From: Himantopus leucocephalus | Taxonomy: Eukaryota > Chordata > Aves > Charadriiformes > Recurvirostridae | Length of the DNA: 64,000 nt | Assembly: GCA_003993805.1 (NCBI GenBank) | Contig: RSEF01000001.1 | Location: forward strand, 204,802,556 to 204,866,555 | Reading direction: 5' to 3' | Shown: positions 48,425 to 61,052 of the stretch, piece after piece | Layout of the letters: the number at the start of each line of letters is the position of its first letter | How positions within the stretch are numbered: the stretch's first letter is position 1 | Program-made: the position numbers and the translations under genes | Notes under the pieces: model-generated | What the model was told of the DNA's origin: nothing | Databases searched by the model: none | The model's input: the letters and a program-made list of their open reading frames with translations, nothing else

Positions 48425-51400
48425 GTAAGCTGTACGTTTGTTTGTTTCAGAATCTTTGATGGTATATTGGCTGTTATATGGTCCATATTAGGTTGTGAGA
48501 TGTTAAATTAATCCTGTTTCTGACAGTCCTGGTTAACGTTTGGCAGATGCTTTCTTCAGTAGTACCAGTGATGTCTTGCCTCTTACATAGTGAAGTGTTT
48601 GTCCAGTTGTCTTTGCATCAGCTGGTACGTGCAGACGACTGGATAAACTCTGCTTTTGGCATGTGCTATATCATAAAGCATCTTTTATTAAGATGGCTAC
48701 AAAAGGCTGCCCAGATGTGTCTATATGCTGGATGGAAAATAACTTCTAGGTGTAAACTAAGACACCCGTCCAGTCTTGAACTATTTTGGCCCTCCCATGA
48801 ATCACTTAAGCCCTTTGCTGTGCATCAGAGCATATGCAGTTTCTCAAGTAACCTTGACAATTTTGGTAGATCTTTGTATTTCAGAACAGAGCTTACGTTT
48901 GTGTTAGCAGCATTGCTTGCTTGCTATAAGATCTTTCTATTCTATCACATCCATCTTTCATCTTTGCCTTAAAGCCTATAAGAATGGGTTGAAATGATGG
49001 AAGCAAGCACCTCTTCAACTAATTAAATTGATGATGTTTACTAATTTACAGATACCCGTCTCTTCCTCTGTCCCAGGGTAATCAGATAATGCTTTTAGTC
49101 TTACACTCAGCCAGGACAACACTGTTAGAGCTGTAGAGACAGTAGACAGCAGTCTTTGTTCTGACCAAAATCTTCGGGCATTATGGTTGCATCATGCTTA
49201 CAGTAAGTTAATGTAAATCATACAATAAAGCTTGAGAACTGAAGTCAGAGGAAGATGCATATGAAAATAATGAACTTGGCATTAGCCATGGGTACATCTT
49301 GGGCTCTCCTGGCTGCGTTTCTTGAGCAGCCCCTGGCACTCTGTTCCTCACCCACAGCCCAACGTCTTGCAGCTGCAGGGAGAGCTGCCCAGCAAAATGG
49401 AGAGCTCTCGCATTGCACTAATTGCTTTGCATTAATGCTTTACTGTGCACAACAGTGCATCTACACTAGCATTTCAGTTCAGACCACAAGTGAGCTGTTG
49501 AATTCACCCTTCTGACTGTCCCCATTTACTGTTCTGTTTGTTCCCTTTCACCATGTTTTGCTTCAGGTTGCTGAGCAGTCCTGACCTGTTTTGGGTGAAA
49601 CTAAACCAGAACCTGTGCTCCAAATGTCCTTCAGCAGCAGATAGGTGTTTGCTTCATAGAACCAGACCAGAAGTTATCTGACGTAAAGGCACTATGATAT
49701 GGCTGCTATGTCCTCAACAACTGTTACCCTCTGCAGATTTTCTCCTACTGATCATCATGACATGCTAATGTAGACACCTCCTAAATGTCCTTCTGTGCTT
49801 TTGACAGTGAGGAAGGTGACTGTGCAACTAGTGTGCTCTAAGAGCTCTGTGTGGGAGGCTGGCACAGGGTAGCTGTGGCCTCAGTGCAGCTGGCACTGCA
49901 TGACTGCACTAAGGCTACCACGGCACTGCAGTTGAGGACATTGTCAAAATCTGGAGCAATTTCAATCACTATTTCTGTGTTACTTGGATTCCAGTTTGCT
50001 GTAGATAGTGCTCTTTATGTGCCACTGCAGTAGCAGATTTTGCTTTGAGCTAAATAAGCAAAGTCCGTACTGTGTTCATTTCAGTCTTACAACTATGCTA
50101 CAGCAATACTATAGTACTATGTTCATCTGTTGTACATATACTGCAATGTATCTACTACATCATATTTTAAAATAAGTAACGCTATACTATCTTAGGCTTT
50201 TCACAGTGGGATACATTTCACTTAAGTTTCGTTATGTAAAAATGTCATTGCTAATCTAAGCTGCTATAGGTGCTCTACAGAGTCAGGAAGGACATCTTGG
50301 GATGCCGATTCCAGGATATACAACTAAGGAAAGTGTTTAAGTTACATGAAATCAGTCATCTTTTGGCTATTGGATGATTATAGAGAACTGCTCCAGGCAA
50401 AAGCCTTAACTTTCAGATGACTAATGTAGTCTATATGACTCCATACACAGCTTCTAATGAGGCAAAGCTTCCAGTGAACTGAAGAAGAACAGAAAGCTCT
50501 CAACTCAGTCTCTTGAGGAGAGCAACAATAAATACGATGAGCAAAATAGACTCAAAACAAATGCAGCTCATGAGTCAAGCCAAATGCTTTCCTTTTCCAA
50601 TAAAAACAAAATTATGAAGTGGTGAAGCTATATTTGATGGTGGCTTTAGTAAATCACGTCAGACTTTGTCATAGAAAGAAAAAGTGTGCTACACTGAAAA
50701 CTATGAAAAGGTCTTCGCTAAAGCTAATGATAAACAGCGATGCGTGGTATTGGAAAGGAGTCTGTGGAATCTGGAAAAGGAGTGAAGAACACTTAAGAAT
50801 ATGGAACAATGAGACTCAGTTTAAGTCAGGCTCTGAATATATCTTAACACAACTGGCTGTATTTTGACACTATTTGCTGGTTTCTTTTCCACCCCCACCC
50901 CACCACTTCCCCCAGTCCCTGCTTGTTTTAATCAGTACGGAGCCATCTATGTAGGCCTTGTGTCCCTCTACCAGGCTTCCTGTGCTGCTGCATCCTGTAT
51001 GAGCAGATTTTATCGAAAAGTTATATAAAGATTGGAAGGCATTTCTAAAGGAACGAAATGATGAGAAGGATGAAGGGGATGAGTTCTGAGAAAGAATGGG
51101 AATGTTAGTCTCAGGATTGTTTTCAAACAAGGTTGAAATCCACTGTAGTCAATGCTAGACTGAGATCAAAACAGATGTTTGTAAACACTTTCTTTTTTGT
51201 GAAGCCTTGAAAAAAAATCCAAATTGTTCTAAGCAGTGGTAAGAAAAATGAAGCTTACTTTTAACATCCAGATTTCAGTTTACATGCCTCTTTTCTTCCT
51301 TTTTCTAGTGTGTTTTTCTAGGGCTTGTTTTTTTTGGTTTTTTTTTTTTTTACATTTTTTTTATAATTGCTCCCTTATTGATTTCCATTAGCTTTACTAG

Positions 51401-53136
51401 CATGGCAAATACGAGTCTTCTGGTCCAAATGACCTATATCCACTTACCATCAATACTGTTCCAACTCCAGGCTTCCTGACACCGCTTTAATGTGAATACC
51501 AGACATTAGCACAGCACTGCAACATTGATCTGACTGATGTTCACAAAATGAACATACACAGATGTTGACCGATCTTTTCTTTAAACCCCCTGGATATTTT
51601 TCTTGTCAGGATAAAATATTGAAATGTGGAGTGTATTTTTCAGAAGAGTGGGCACACTTAGTAAATTCCCCATTTATTTTAAAAATAATTTTTTAAACCC
51701 TGTTTGGGAAAGTAGTTAAGCACATGCTTAAGTTACGTTGACTAAAATTTAAAGCCATGCCATCACATGTCTGGTGGAGCTCTTTCTTGCTAGTTACCCA
51801 TCAACCTGAGACAGTCAATTGCAATACACTGTGTCTCAGTTGTCTCTAACAGCTTTGGCTAAGTGCACAGCGATGTTGTTTACTCCCTTGACCTCTTGTT
51901 ACTCTTCTTGAACTCAAGATCCCTGTCTGCTCCTCCTTCCCAGCTACGGGGACATACAAATCAGCTGTCCCACATCAACAGAAGTAATATCTGACCTTTT
52001 CTTTCATCTCCTCAACTCTCAGCAACTTAAGCATGAACACTTCCAAGATTTTAGTCATGTGGGCTGAATTAGTCCTACCTTACTATTGAAATATTCACAT
52101 CTCTTTGCGTTCTATCCAAAGTGTTGTTTGTGACAATCTGAAACATTCTTTTTTCTTTGTTTTGTTTTTTTTTTCCCCTCGCTTCTGTGAATGTCCTGAA
52201 AGAATTGTTTCATCAGCATTGTCTTTTTGACAAACAGCAAAGTTGTCAAAGCAATAATTTGGTTTTACCTGACCTGGTGGAACCAAGTAACAAGCACATT
52301 CAGCAAATAGTGGACCTCACATGGCATTGTTAAAAGATATCTTTATAACGGCATCCAGAATTCATAAGTTGTATGGATAGTGTCCAAATAATCAGCTATT
52401 TTTTAATAATGCCTGAAATCAAGTCTCTTTAAGTGGATCATATCCTCATCTGGCGTAATACCAGTCCAGACGTACCAACTGTGGGCATCTTTCATGTCTA
52501 CATTACACTGTAACTCTCATGGGACATAAACTTCAAGTATATGATATGAATGCCTTAAAAAAAGTCTTATATATAGTAATTGTTAGATTTTCTTTGTCCT
52601 GAGCTCCATTTCACACATCTGATCTTGTATATTTTTCTCACAGGCAGGTGGAAGACACTGTGGTCACACTGGTGGTATCAGAGGTACATGGGGACATGGA
52701 GAAGAGGGTAATAAACACGGAGACTTTGCAGCTTTGGGCGTTATCGTTTTTTACAGTGGACTGCACTGGCCTTAGAAGTAGTGTAAGAATGGAAATAATA
52801 TTTAGAGTAAAACAGGTACTGTCTGAGTTTTGACTCATTCAGAAAATTAAACCTAACTTAACCAGTGCTTCTTGCAGTAACAGGAAAATTTTGTAAAAAT
52901 TCTTCAAAGGTTCATCCTCTATATGACCAAGCCTTCCTTCCATTTCCCTACATGAAACATGAACTTCTATCACACTTCATTAGCATAGCGTATTCTGGCC
53001 AGAGAGTGAAAAAGAGCTAGAAGAGTACGTAGCCAGAAAAAGTTAGAATTTCCTCAGTATGTAACTACATGGGTCTACATATTTTGTCAATAGCTCCACA
53101 GACAAAACTCCCATTTGCTTTCAATGAGATAGGGGC
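48425..53136. other. non-coding stretch
   Basis: No gene supported. It includes a 141-codon plus-strand frame at 48547-48972 without domain or splice support, and a T-rich region around 51327-51362. Confidence 0.4.
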
Positions 53137-53179
53137 TTTATTCAACATTTTCAGCATATTTATTCAACATTTCAGCATA
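53137..53179. repeat. tandem duplication of a 21-22 bp unit
   Basis: The unit starting TTTATTCAACATTT and ending CAGCATA occurs twice head to tail (53137-53158, 53159-53179), differing by one T in a run. It looks like a recent small duplication, perhaps replication slippage. Confidence 0.8.
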
Positions 53180-55318
53180 CAGCTGTTGTGTTCCTTTGTC
53201 ATTGCTGGCTGTTCCAGATGAAGAGGTAAGTTACTATGCAGAGCTGCCTGTGTGGTCTCTCAAAGTGCTAAGCTTTATTTTTCCTCATCCTTAGCTGATG
53301 AAAAGTCTTTCAACATTTCTGATAATTTAAGGAAATGCCTATCTTGTTCTTCCTCATACTTTGTTCACTGAAGTGAATAATATCTCCATTTTATTTTTTT
53401 TTCTATCAAGTTGATTGCACAAGTTCTCCAAGCTGAGCTTTTATCTCCGTTTTCCATCTCTTGTTTATAGTCTTTGATATTGTACTTAATAAAAATCTGC
53501 CATAGCCCTAAACATTTCATTGTGTGATAGTTCTAGGAGAAGACTGTAGAGATGGTCTGAGTTAGTTTTGATCTGCCTTTCCCCGAGGCCCATGCATCAG
53601 GTATACTTATGTGTACATATAGGCGACAATCTGCACATTTTCTGCTTGGAACTGGAAAACCACTCCTCAAGAACTGTTGAGAGAAGGAAGTAATGGTATA
53701 AACTTGTGTTAGACCCTTGGACTGGTTTTCCATCAAGATACTTCCTGCTTTGACAAAAATGACAGGAATATCTAGCCATTTATTTCTCTATATTTGTTGG
53801 GGGTGGGAGAATCCATCCAGGATAAATATGTACTAAAGTGAGAGACAGCTTGAAATACAACATTGCTGGGGTAGAGAACATAGTTTCTGAGGGCTAGATG
53901 GCCAGTGAAGGAAGCCCTGACAGCAATAACAAGAGGGAAGGCAGCGTTCCAGAAGATACAGAGTGTTTATGGAAGACACAGAGAACAGGCTAGAGAGTAA
54001 TCACGGGTGAGGATTGTAGCAGAGCTGGGGAAAATTTGGACATAGCAATAGGCATTTGTGAAGAAAACTAACAAGTCAAAAATGACATCAAGAAGCAGAG
54101 TATGAAGAGCATTGATGTCAGGCTGAGTAGAACAGCCATGCACAGGTGAAGTCACGGATTTTCTTGGGAAACAACGATAAATATAGCATGTAAAGGTGGG
54201 TAACTGAGATCCCCTTGGTAATGCAAGAACCTGCACAGACAGGTGATGTCATCACAGTTAGCATGATGGATGAGATTACACATAAAGACAAAATGGAAAA
54301 GTAGAGGGAAGAAGACCGAAAAGAACAAAGGATCAAAAAAAACCCCAAGTGTTAAAAATGACAAATGGAGGTCATAAACTGCATTTAATCGACCTTTGCC
54401 TGTGAAGGGGAGTGCTAAACCACAGCAGCCAGGGAGAAGTCAGATAGGAAGGAATTAGATGAGAAGACCTATTCAGACGCTCTGGGGATTGCTATTCTGC
54501 GTTGAAATGTACAAAGGGCAAAGGAAGTAATGGGGAAACCCCCGTAACACAAAATGGGTCTGTGCTCTTCCCCTGCAGCCAACGGCTGTGGCAGCATTAG
54601 GGAAAAGAAGTGTAAGAATGGTATGAAATTACCTAAACAAGAATTTTTGCATGCTCACAGGGTAATTTTTTTTCAGACAGCGTCCCCATGGCAGGTAAAA
54701 TCTTTGGCAAAAGGGAATGCATTGTAATTCTGACTTCTCTTAATTAATGAAGAGGAAGATATGATACATGTAGAGCTGTAGGATGTAGATCCCTGATTAT
54801 GCTATCATTCATTTTTAGTTGTTCCATCTCAAGATTATTTATCTCATTTCCTCAGGATTGTCTACTCTAAATTCAGCTGTTAACAGGACTGATTGCTCTG
54901 AGCAATAAGAAAAGCTAGAAGACATTTTGCACTCAGAACACATTACATATCTGTAGCTGAAAGTTTGCTTTAGGAAAATTCACACTGTTTCAAACTTCAG
55001 TTTTCACATTTTAGTTTCCTAAGTCATGATACAACTATGGTTTATGATCCTGTCCTCTCTTATAGATTGGGTGTGTACATGGAACCACGAGTGACCCAGA
55101 GGGAGGGAGAATCACCTTGAATCTGCTTGACTGAGCACACAATAATTTTGCTTCTTAATCCTAGTCTATGGAAATTCTAGCACTTTGGTTATGTGTAATT
55201 AAATTTAGGAAAGTAAATTCACCAAATTTCATTGCGCTATATATATTTTTTTTGTTTTCTAAGAATTATTCCTTCAGATTCATTTTCTCCATGCATATTC
55301 TCAAGACAAAGTCAGACT
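53180..55318. other. non-coding stretch, partly purine-rich
   Basis: A perfect plus-strand donor (GAAGAG then GTAAGTTA at 53227) has only an 8-nt or a 43-nt possible exon before it. From about 53870 to 54560 the plus strand is clearly purine-rich, which may mark an old unrecognised repeat. No gene is supported. Confidence 0.35.
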
Positions 55319-55378
55319 CCCTTCCTTCCTTCCTTCCTTCCTTCCTTCCTTCCTTCCTTCCTTCCTTCCTTCCTTCCT
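55319..55378. repeat. (TTCC)n microsatellite
   Basis: About 14 uninterrupted copies of the tetranucleotide, pure pyrimidine on the plus strand. The LPSF-repeat peptides predicted across it are translation artefacts. Long homopurine-homopyrimidine mirror tracts of this kind can form triplex (H-DNA) and are often length-polymorphic. Confidence 0.95.
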
Positions 55379-58030
55379 GTTCATTTTCATTTCCATACCA
55401 CTATTTCTGAGGAATTTGAACAGTGGGTAGAAAGTATTCCAGGTGCAAGGAGACTCTGATTTGAGTCAATAACATTCAAAATACTTTTACTGAATTTTCC
55501 TCGAATAGCTGATCAGATTTATCTGTATTCTTGTGGTGACACATTACTAAGAAACAATTCACCGCTTCTTTTTAGCTATTCTCAAGGCAGGGAGGGAAAC
55601 AAATTTCTGCCAGCCAACTCCAGCAGTAAATGCTTCTGGTCAGTACAGTGAGAAGTAGCAATGCTGCACCCATTCACCGCATCCTGGTCACACCATGATC
55701 CTACACACCAGGACATACTATCTAGGTCCTGCTTATCTGACCCTAAAGCTGAGAGAGGCCAGGCGTGGATGCAGAGGACACCCGCTGTTCTGCACAGCCG
55801 TGTGTCACAGGTCACCGTTTAGCCGTGCACCTTGGTACTGGCCATAAAACAGCAACTGAACAGTATAAGCTTATTGTAAGAAAATCATAAACAGTATCTT
55901 TTGTCTTCTCTTATTCCAGGTTCAAAAGGAAACTCATCTCAACTGCAAGAGCATAAAAGAGTCAAGTGATGGCTGTGGTGGAGGTTGCAATTTTTGGAAA
56001 TTGTAAAAGCTGGGATGCTGTTTTTGGAAGAGAGAGGTTTCCACAATAGCAACATGACATTTAGCTTAATTAGTCAATGAGAGAAAGATATAAAACCTCT
56101 CAAAGGAAACATGCAAATAAAGAAAACTTCTCTAAATCATTAAGGTTTCACAGATAGAAAAAGGATTCTTGCATAGGAAGGGGCAGTGCCACAAATGAAA
56201 TCTTTCCACATTCTCTATTCAAGAGCTTGGCAGAGCTCCTATTGTTTGCGGCACGTGTGTACATACCGAGGGACAGGCCCTGAAAGCAGCAGCAGGGCAT
56301 GGCTGCAGATCATGTCCTTGCTCTTTGAGGCACTCCAAGTCACAGCAAGTGGCGTGAAATGGACCTAGCTGCTCCCTGCATGGGGTCATAGGGAGTGGTA
56401 ATGGGTCCTCCGGGGGGGCTGTAAATGCATGTGTGCTTCCTATGGTCTCTGGGCTCATCCTGAGGAATTCACCTTTGGGGAATAGTCAGTGGGAACAATT
56501 CATCAGCGTTGCCAGCTCAGGACAGTGCCTAACGGCACTTTCAAAACCACAGTTAATAACTTGTAGACAGCCTTCAGCAGCCAAAGAGATATTTTGGAGA
56601 GAAACACATATAAACACACACACTTAAATTTCTTCAGAATACAAAAATACTACGTAGGACAGGCTTAGCATCTTAGATGGTTATCAAGGAAGAGCTAATT
56701 CTTTCACCAAAACAGCTAAATAGAGACTTCAGTATGTGCAATGTTATTGATGATTCAGTGAGAGACTGAGCCTTTGAAGTCTGTCACCAGCTTTGAATCC
56801 CGAGAAGTCTGTTTCTGTCCATGTCACCGCCACCCACATGTGTCTATGCTTCTGTGTCTGTCTGTGGTTTTGCTTTAAATTGTCAGTTTTCCTCACGGCA
56901 ATCAATGCATCATCACCAGGACTCTGCAGTGAACAATGTGGAGGGCTATGAATAGTGATACCCGGGGGAGCTGCACGCTGAAGGGAGCAGGGACATCTGC
57001 ACCCTTCCATTGCAACTAGTCTTATAGATGGAAAGGGATTTGCAGGAGAGAAAGCCAAATTACAGAATCAATGCAGTAGGCACTTGGGCTGTGTTTGTGT
57101 CTTCAGTCAGCAGCGTTTCAGCATCGTTCCACTGTGGAGAAAAGCCTGAGTATGCCAGCAGGAATGAGAGCTGATCATTGGTACCAGCAAATAACATCTC
57201 GTATTCTGCATCTTTTTCTCACACACTTTCAAGAAAAGCAAATCTACTTATGTTCATTTTGCAGACAAAGAACTGAGCTTGAACTGTTTCAGTGGTTGCA
57301 CACCGCATCTTTAAGTCTTTTTTAAGATACTGTAAAATTTGTGTGAAACATAAAATAAACATACTTAAGTAGTTCCACTGATATATTAAGTACTGTTCTA
57401 ACCCTTAAAAGACCTTAAAAGGTAACAATCCATTGAGATGTTAATGTGCAGAAACGATACAGGCTAATTTTTGTCTTGTCACGAGATATAGTTAGTTTTA
57501 TTTGTCATATTGTTGTAATTCTAATTTGCTAGAGCTGTGAAATACTATTTGCATTGGAAATCTTATCCTGCTGAACTTGGTAAAGTTAACAAAGCCACGA
57601 ACTCATTTAGGAGGGTGGAAAAAGCCACTCTTCACACTGATTATTTGGTTCTGCTCCCTGAAAGGATAGAATTTGAGGGTGTGAAAACCAAATACACTTC
57701 CAGATTACTGAGTAGGAAACCTGGGGTGAGTTTTAGGCCAACTAATGTCATTGCTTAATTAGCATCTGTATTTTAGTTACCTGACAAACCTGTGTTTAAG
57801 CACTTGATTCTGCAAACAGGTTTTCCCTCTGGAGGCCTGTGTCTTTCTCTACACGGGTAGGACTAGGAGCCAGAACACAAATGTGATTTAAGTATCCAGG
57901 TTGGTGCTAATCTCCACTCACCATAACCAGTGATTTCACAGTGATACACAGGGTGGAAACTCTAGGACAGCAGATGACTATGATGGTGTCAAAGGAGAGT
58001 CCAGTAGTACAAAAGACTCTTATGACAGCA
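55379..58030. other. non-coding stretch
   Basis: No gene or named repeat recognised. It includes a small 10-bp tandem doublet near 57403-57422. Confidence 0.4.
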
Positions 58031-58155
58031 TCATAGAATCATAGAATGGTTTAGGTTGGAAGGGACCTTGGAGATCATCGAGTTCCAACCCCCCTGCCAC
58101 AGGCAGGGACACCTCCCACTAGACCAGGTTGCTCAAAGCCCCATCCAGCCTGGCC
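58031..58155 (-). mobile_element. CR1 LINE 3' fragment, young subfamily
   Basis: Starts with TCATAGAATCATAGAATGG, the reverse complement of the CR1 octamer tail, then GGTTGGAAGGGACCTTGGAG and CTCAAAGCCCCATCCAGCC. These match the 3' untranslated part and the ORF2 end of young avian CR1. Similarity stops abruptly near 58155, so it is a very short 5'-truncated insertion of about 125 bp. Confidence 0.92.
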
Positions 58156-58352
58156 AGCATCTCTGAGATTTGACTCAGGGAGATGTATGATAACAAAGTC
58201 CTCAGGAATTAGGGGTGACTTATTCTTCAGAGCCCATTCTAATTCAGTACCTAATGTCTATTGACTACTGGGGCTGGTAACCTGTTTTCCTGATTGTTTC
58301 TGGCCTACTTCAAGTTACACCTGACGAAATGCTGGGGGAAATCTCTTGAGAC
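58156..58352. other. short non-coding stretch
   Basis: Nothing recognised. Confidence 0.35.
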
Positions 58353-58381
58353 TTTTCAGTTCCCTCACGAGGAACTGAAAA
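58353..58381. repeat. hairpin-forming inverted repeat, 11-bp perfect arms
   Basis: TTTTCAGTTCC, a 7-base loop CTCACGA, then GGAACTGAAAA. It is the longest perfect short-range stem I noticed. It is too short for a microRNA precursor unless flanking imperfect pairing extends it. Confidence 0.75.
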
Positions 58382-60644
58382 CTATGGAAAAAAGCAGGTC
58401 CTTCACAAGTGAAGGTTATAAAAGGAGGGTCCTTTATTGAGAGATTGTAGGCACAGAACTCAGCTAAATGTAAAGGTACCATTACATGTCACTAGTGTGG
58501 CTGGATAACATGAATAGATCAGTTTTTCTGCCATGACAATTGCTCCTTTTTAATACTTTTTCACTGGGTTCAAATAATATTTTAGGTCCTTATAAATGTG
58601 AAGACTTGCAAGCATTGAGATAATGGAATAATTTCGTTTTAGCTGCTATTGCAGTATTATCTAAAAGGTCATCTTTTATTACAGTAGAAACTGAAAAAGA
58701 CACCCTGACTCCATAAGATAATTTCAAAAAACGCCATGGACTAAGGCACTGTCCTATACGCAATATTTAGTTATTTTTGTTTTCTTTCGGGCATTCATGA
58801 TTAGGGACATCAGAATGAGAGCAGGATCTTTGTTTCTCAGGTGTTCATCTGTTCCTGCCACTTACTGGCTTTGCTGTGCAGTCTCATAACAAAGCTTACA
58901 TTAAGCCCCTGGAAAGCTATTTATACAACATTACCCAGCTAAGAACCACGTCCTGTCTTGGTTTTCTTACCCCAGATCTACCAGGTTACCTATAAATAGG
59001 TTCAGTGTCTTGGAAAAGCAAGCACTGGGGTACCTTTTATCCTCTGAAAGGCATTGTGTGCAGTCATTCCTATCCACATAGAGAAACAGCAACACTCATG
59101 TTGAGGTGCTACCTAACCACTGTTCTTTTTAAAGTAATTTGTATTGTACAGCTGTAAATGATGGTGTAGCTAGCCAGAAAGTGCCAGAACAGGGAGTTCT
59201 CAAAAAAATCAAGAATCTGGGTATAGGTGCTAGTTGGCATCACCAGTGGCCTCTTCTCTGGACAGAGCAGTCCCATAGACAGAGATGGCATGGGCTATTG
59301 ATTCAGCAAATTTTCATATGAACTTTGGGGTTGATGGGTAAGGCATTAACCATTAGCCTTGGTATGAATGACTTCTCCTATTGGAAAGAAACAGATGAAG
59401 ATCATGGATAATGCAACCTGAGAGGGGCTGTTCCCTACATTTGGCAGCAGGTCGAGGTTCACCTGCGTGTCCTGGCTGCTTTGCCTGAGGCCCATGGTAC
59501 CAAATGTTTGTTGCGTGGCAGCTTAAATTGCTCTTAGCTGGTGCTGCTGTGGCCCCCAGATGCCAGAGGCTGCTCCATTTAACACAGTCACATCTCTGGC
59601 AGTGTGGCCCAGTTCACTCCTTCTCAATGTCATGGTGCTTATCAGTTCTCAGAGATGCATATTTCCACTTTAAAATAAAGTATTACTACTTTAAAAGATT
59701 GAAAATAATGTATTCATTGTAAAACCTGTGTTTTACTATTGAGTAACGTCTCTTTTTACCTATTAGGAAAACCTATTCATAAAAACTTGCAGTAAATCTA
59801 ATGCCTATCTGAAAAGACAGTATCTCAGCTTACCAGCCTACCAATTATCAACATTAAAAATAAGTAAAGCAAAACACGGCTTCTTTAAGTTTCCTGAGCA
59901 GAATAGAGTGCAAGTGAATACTTGGAAAGATCATAAATCTCTCAAATTCACTGCTGGGATTTACTCATTAAATATCTCCTGCTTGTGAGGATGCTCAGGT
60001 ACTGTGGTGTAAAGCAGAATCTGAGATCATAACGAAGAGAGAGAGTGAATATAATGCAGATGGTGGCAAGCTGTCCTTCATCTTAACAGAAAGCAGGTAC
60101 TTCCCTTATAGTCAGAGTGGAGATGCAGAGAACTCCGAAGTACTCCGCATGCCATGGGCCTGCTCCGCAGTTTTTGTCGCAGCATGACTGAAGAAAAACT
60201 GATTTGGACCTGTGCCTGGTGCTTTGCTAGCCAGAGACAGGCTGGGGAAGAGGTGGCAATGAGCCAGCTTCTCCAGCTCAGTATTCACCTGTAATGGGAA
60301 ACCCAGAAATTCCACTTTATAGTTGTATTTATTCATTCACTGTCAAGCATTCTTCATTCTCATGCTTTTTTTTTTCCCCGAGATAGCTTTCAGGAGAAGC
60401 CATAGTCTTGACCGCATTTTGTGCTACATCACCTCGTCCAGAAGTGTTTGCAATCTTTTGCATAGCACTCAGCTTAACAAGTCCTTATGTAAGGGCAGAT
60501 AAATGTTAAGTGTTCACATAGCAGCTATGAAACCCTGAGAATTTCAAAAGCTGTGGAGGCCCTTTCTGACAACAGAGAAGATGGAAAGTCCCAGTAAAAG
60601 AACCTGCTTTCTCTACTAGACTACACTGAGGTTCTCACAGGGTC
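58382..60644. other. non-coding stretch
   Basis: No gene or named repeat recognised. Confidence 0.4.
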
Positions 60645-61052
60645 ACATGGTAGGTAGCTCAGGCTGGGAGGGAGCTCAGGAGGTCTGTAGTCCAACCTCC
60701 TGCTCACAGCTGGTCAGCTCCGAGGTCAGACCAAGCTGCTCAGGGTTTCATCTAGGCAGGGCTTGAAGACCTCCAAGGATGGAGACTCCACCACCTCTCT
60801 GGGCAGTCTGTGCCTCTGCCTGACTGTCCTCATGAGGAAAAAGTTTATCCTTATATCCCAGATGAAACTCTCGTATTTCAACTCATGTCCGTTGTGTCTC
60901 TTCTTCCCGCCATGCACTGCTGTGAAGAGCCTGTCTCCATCACCCTGATGATCTCCCTGTAGGTGCTGGGAATAGCTATTATATCACCTGAAGCCATCTC
61001 TGCTTTAGGCTGAACAAGCTCAGCTCCCCTAGCCTCTCCTCAAGGAGCTCAG
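60645..61052 (-). mobile_element. CR1 LINE 3' fragment, older subfamily
   Basis: About 410 bp of antisense CR1. Landmarks are CCAACCTCCTGCTCACAGC near 60691, GGATGGAGACTCCACCACCT near 60777, GAGGAAAAAGTTTATCCTTA near 60835 and CTGAACAAGCTCAGCTCCCC near 61010. The minus-strand frame at 60726-60917 contains RLPREVVESPSLEVFK, the CR1 ORF2 C-terminus. The octamer tail is not recognisable and there are several small indels, so this copy is older than the one at 58.0 kb. Confidence 0.9.

Noticed and set aside
48547..48972. 141-codon plus-strand frame
   Set aside because: No recognisable domain and no codon bias; length compatible with chance.
55168..55459. Peptides with repeated LPSF or FLPS units
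   Set aside because: Direct translation of the (TTCC)n microsatellite.
57403..57422. CCTTAAAAGA doublet
   Set aside because: Two 10-bp copies in AT-rich DNA; likely chance or slippage.
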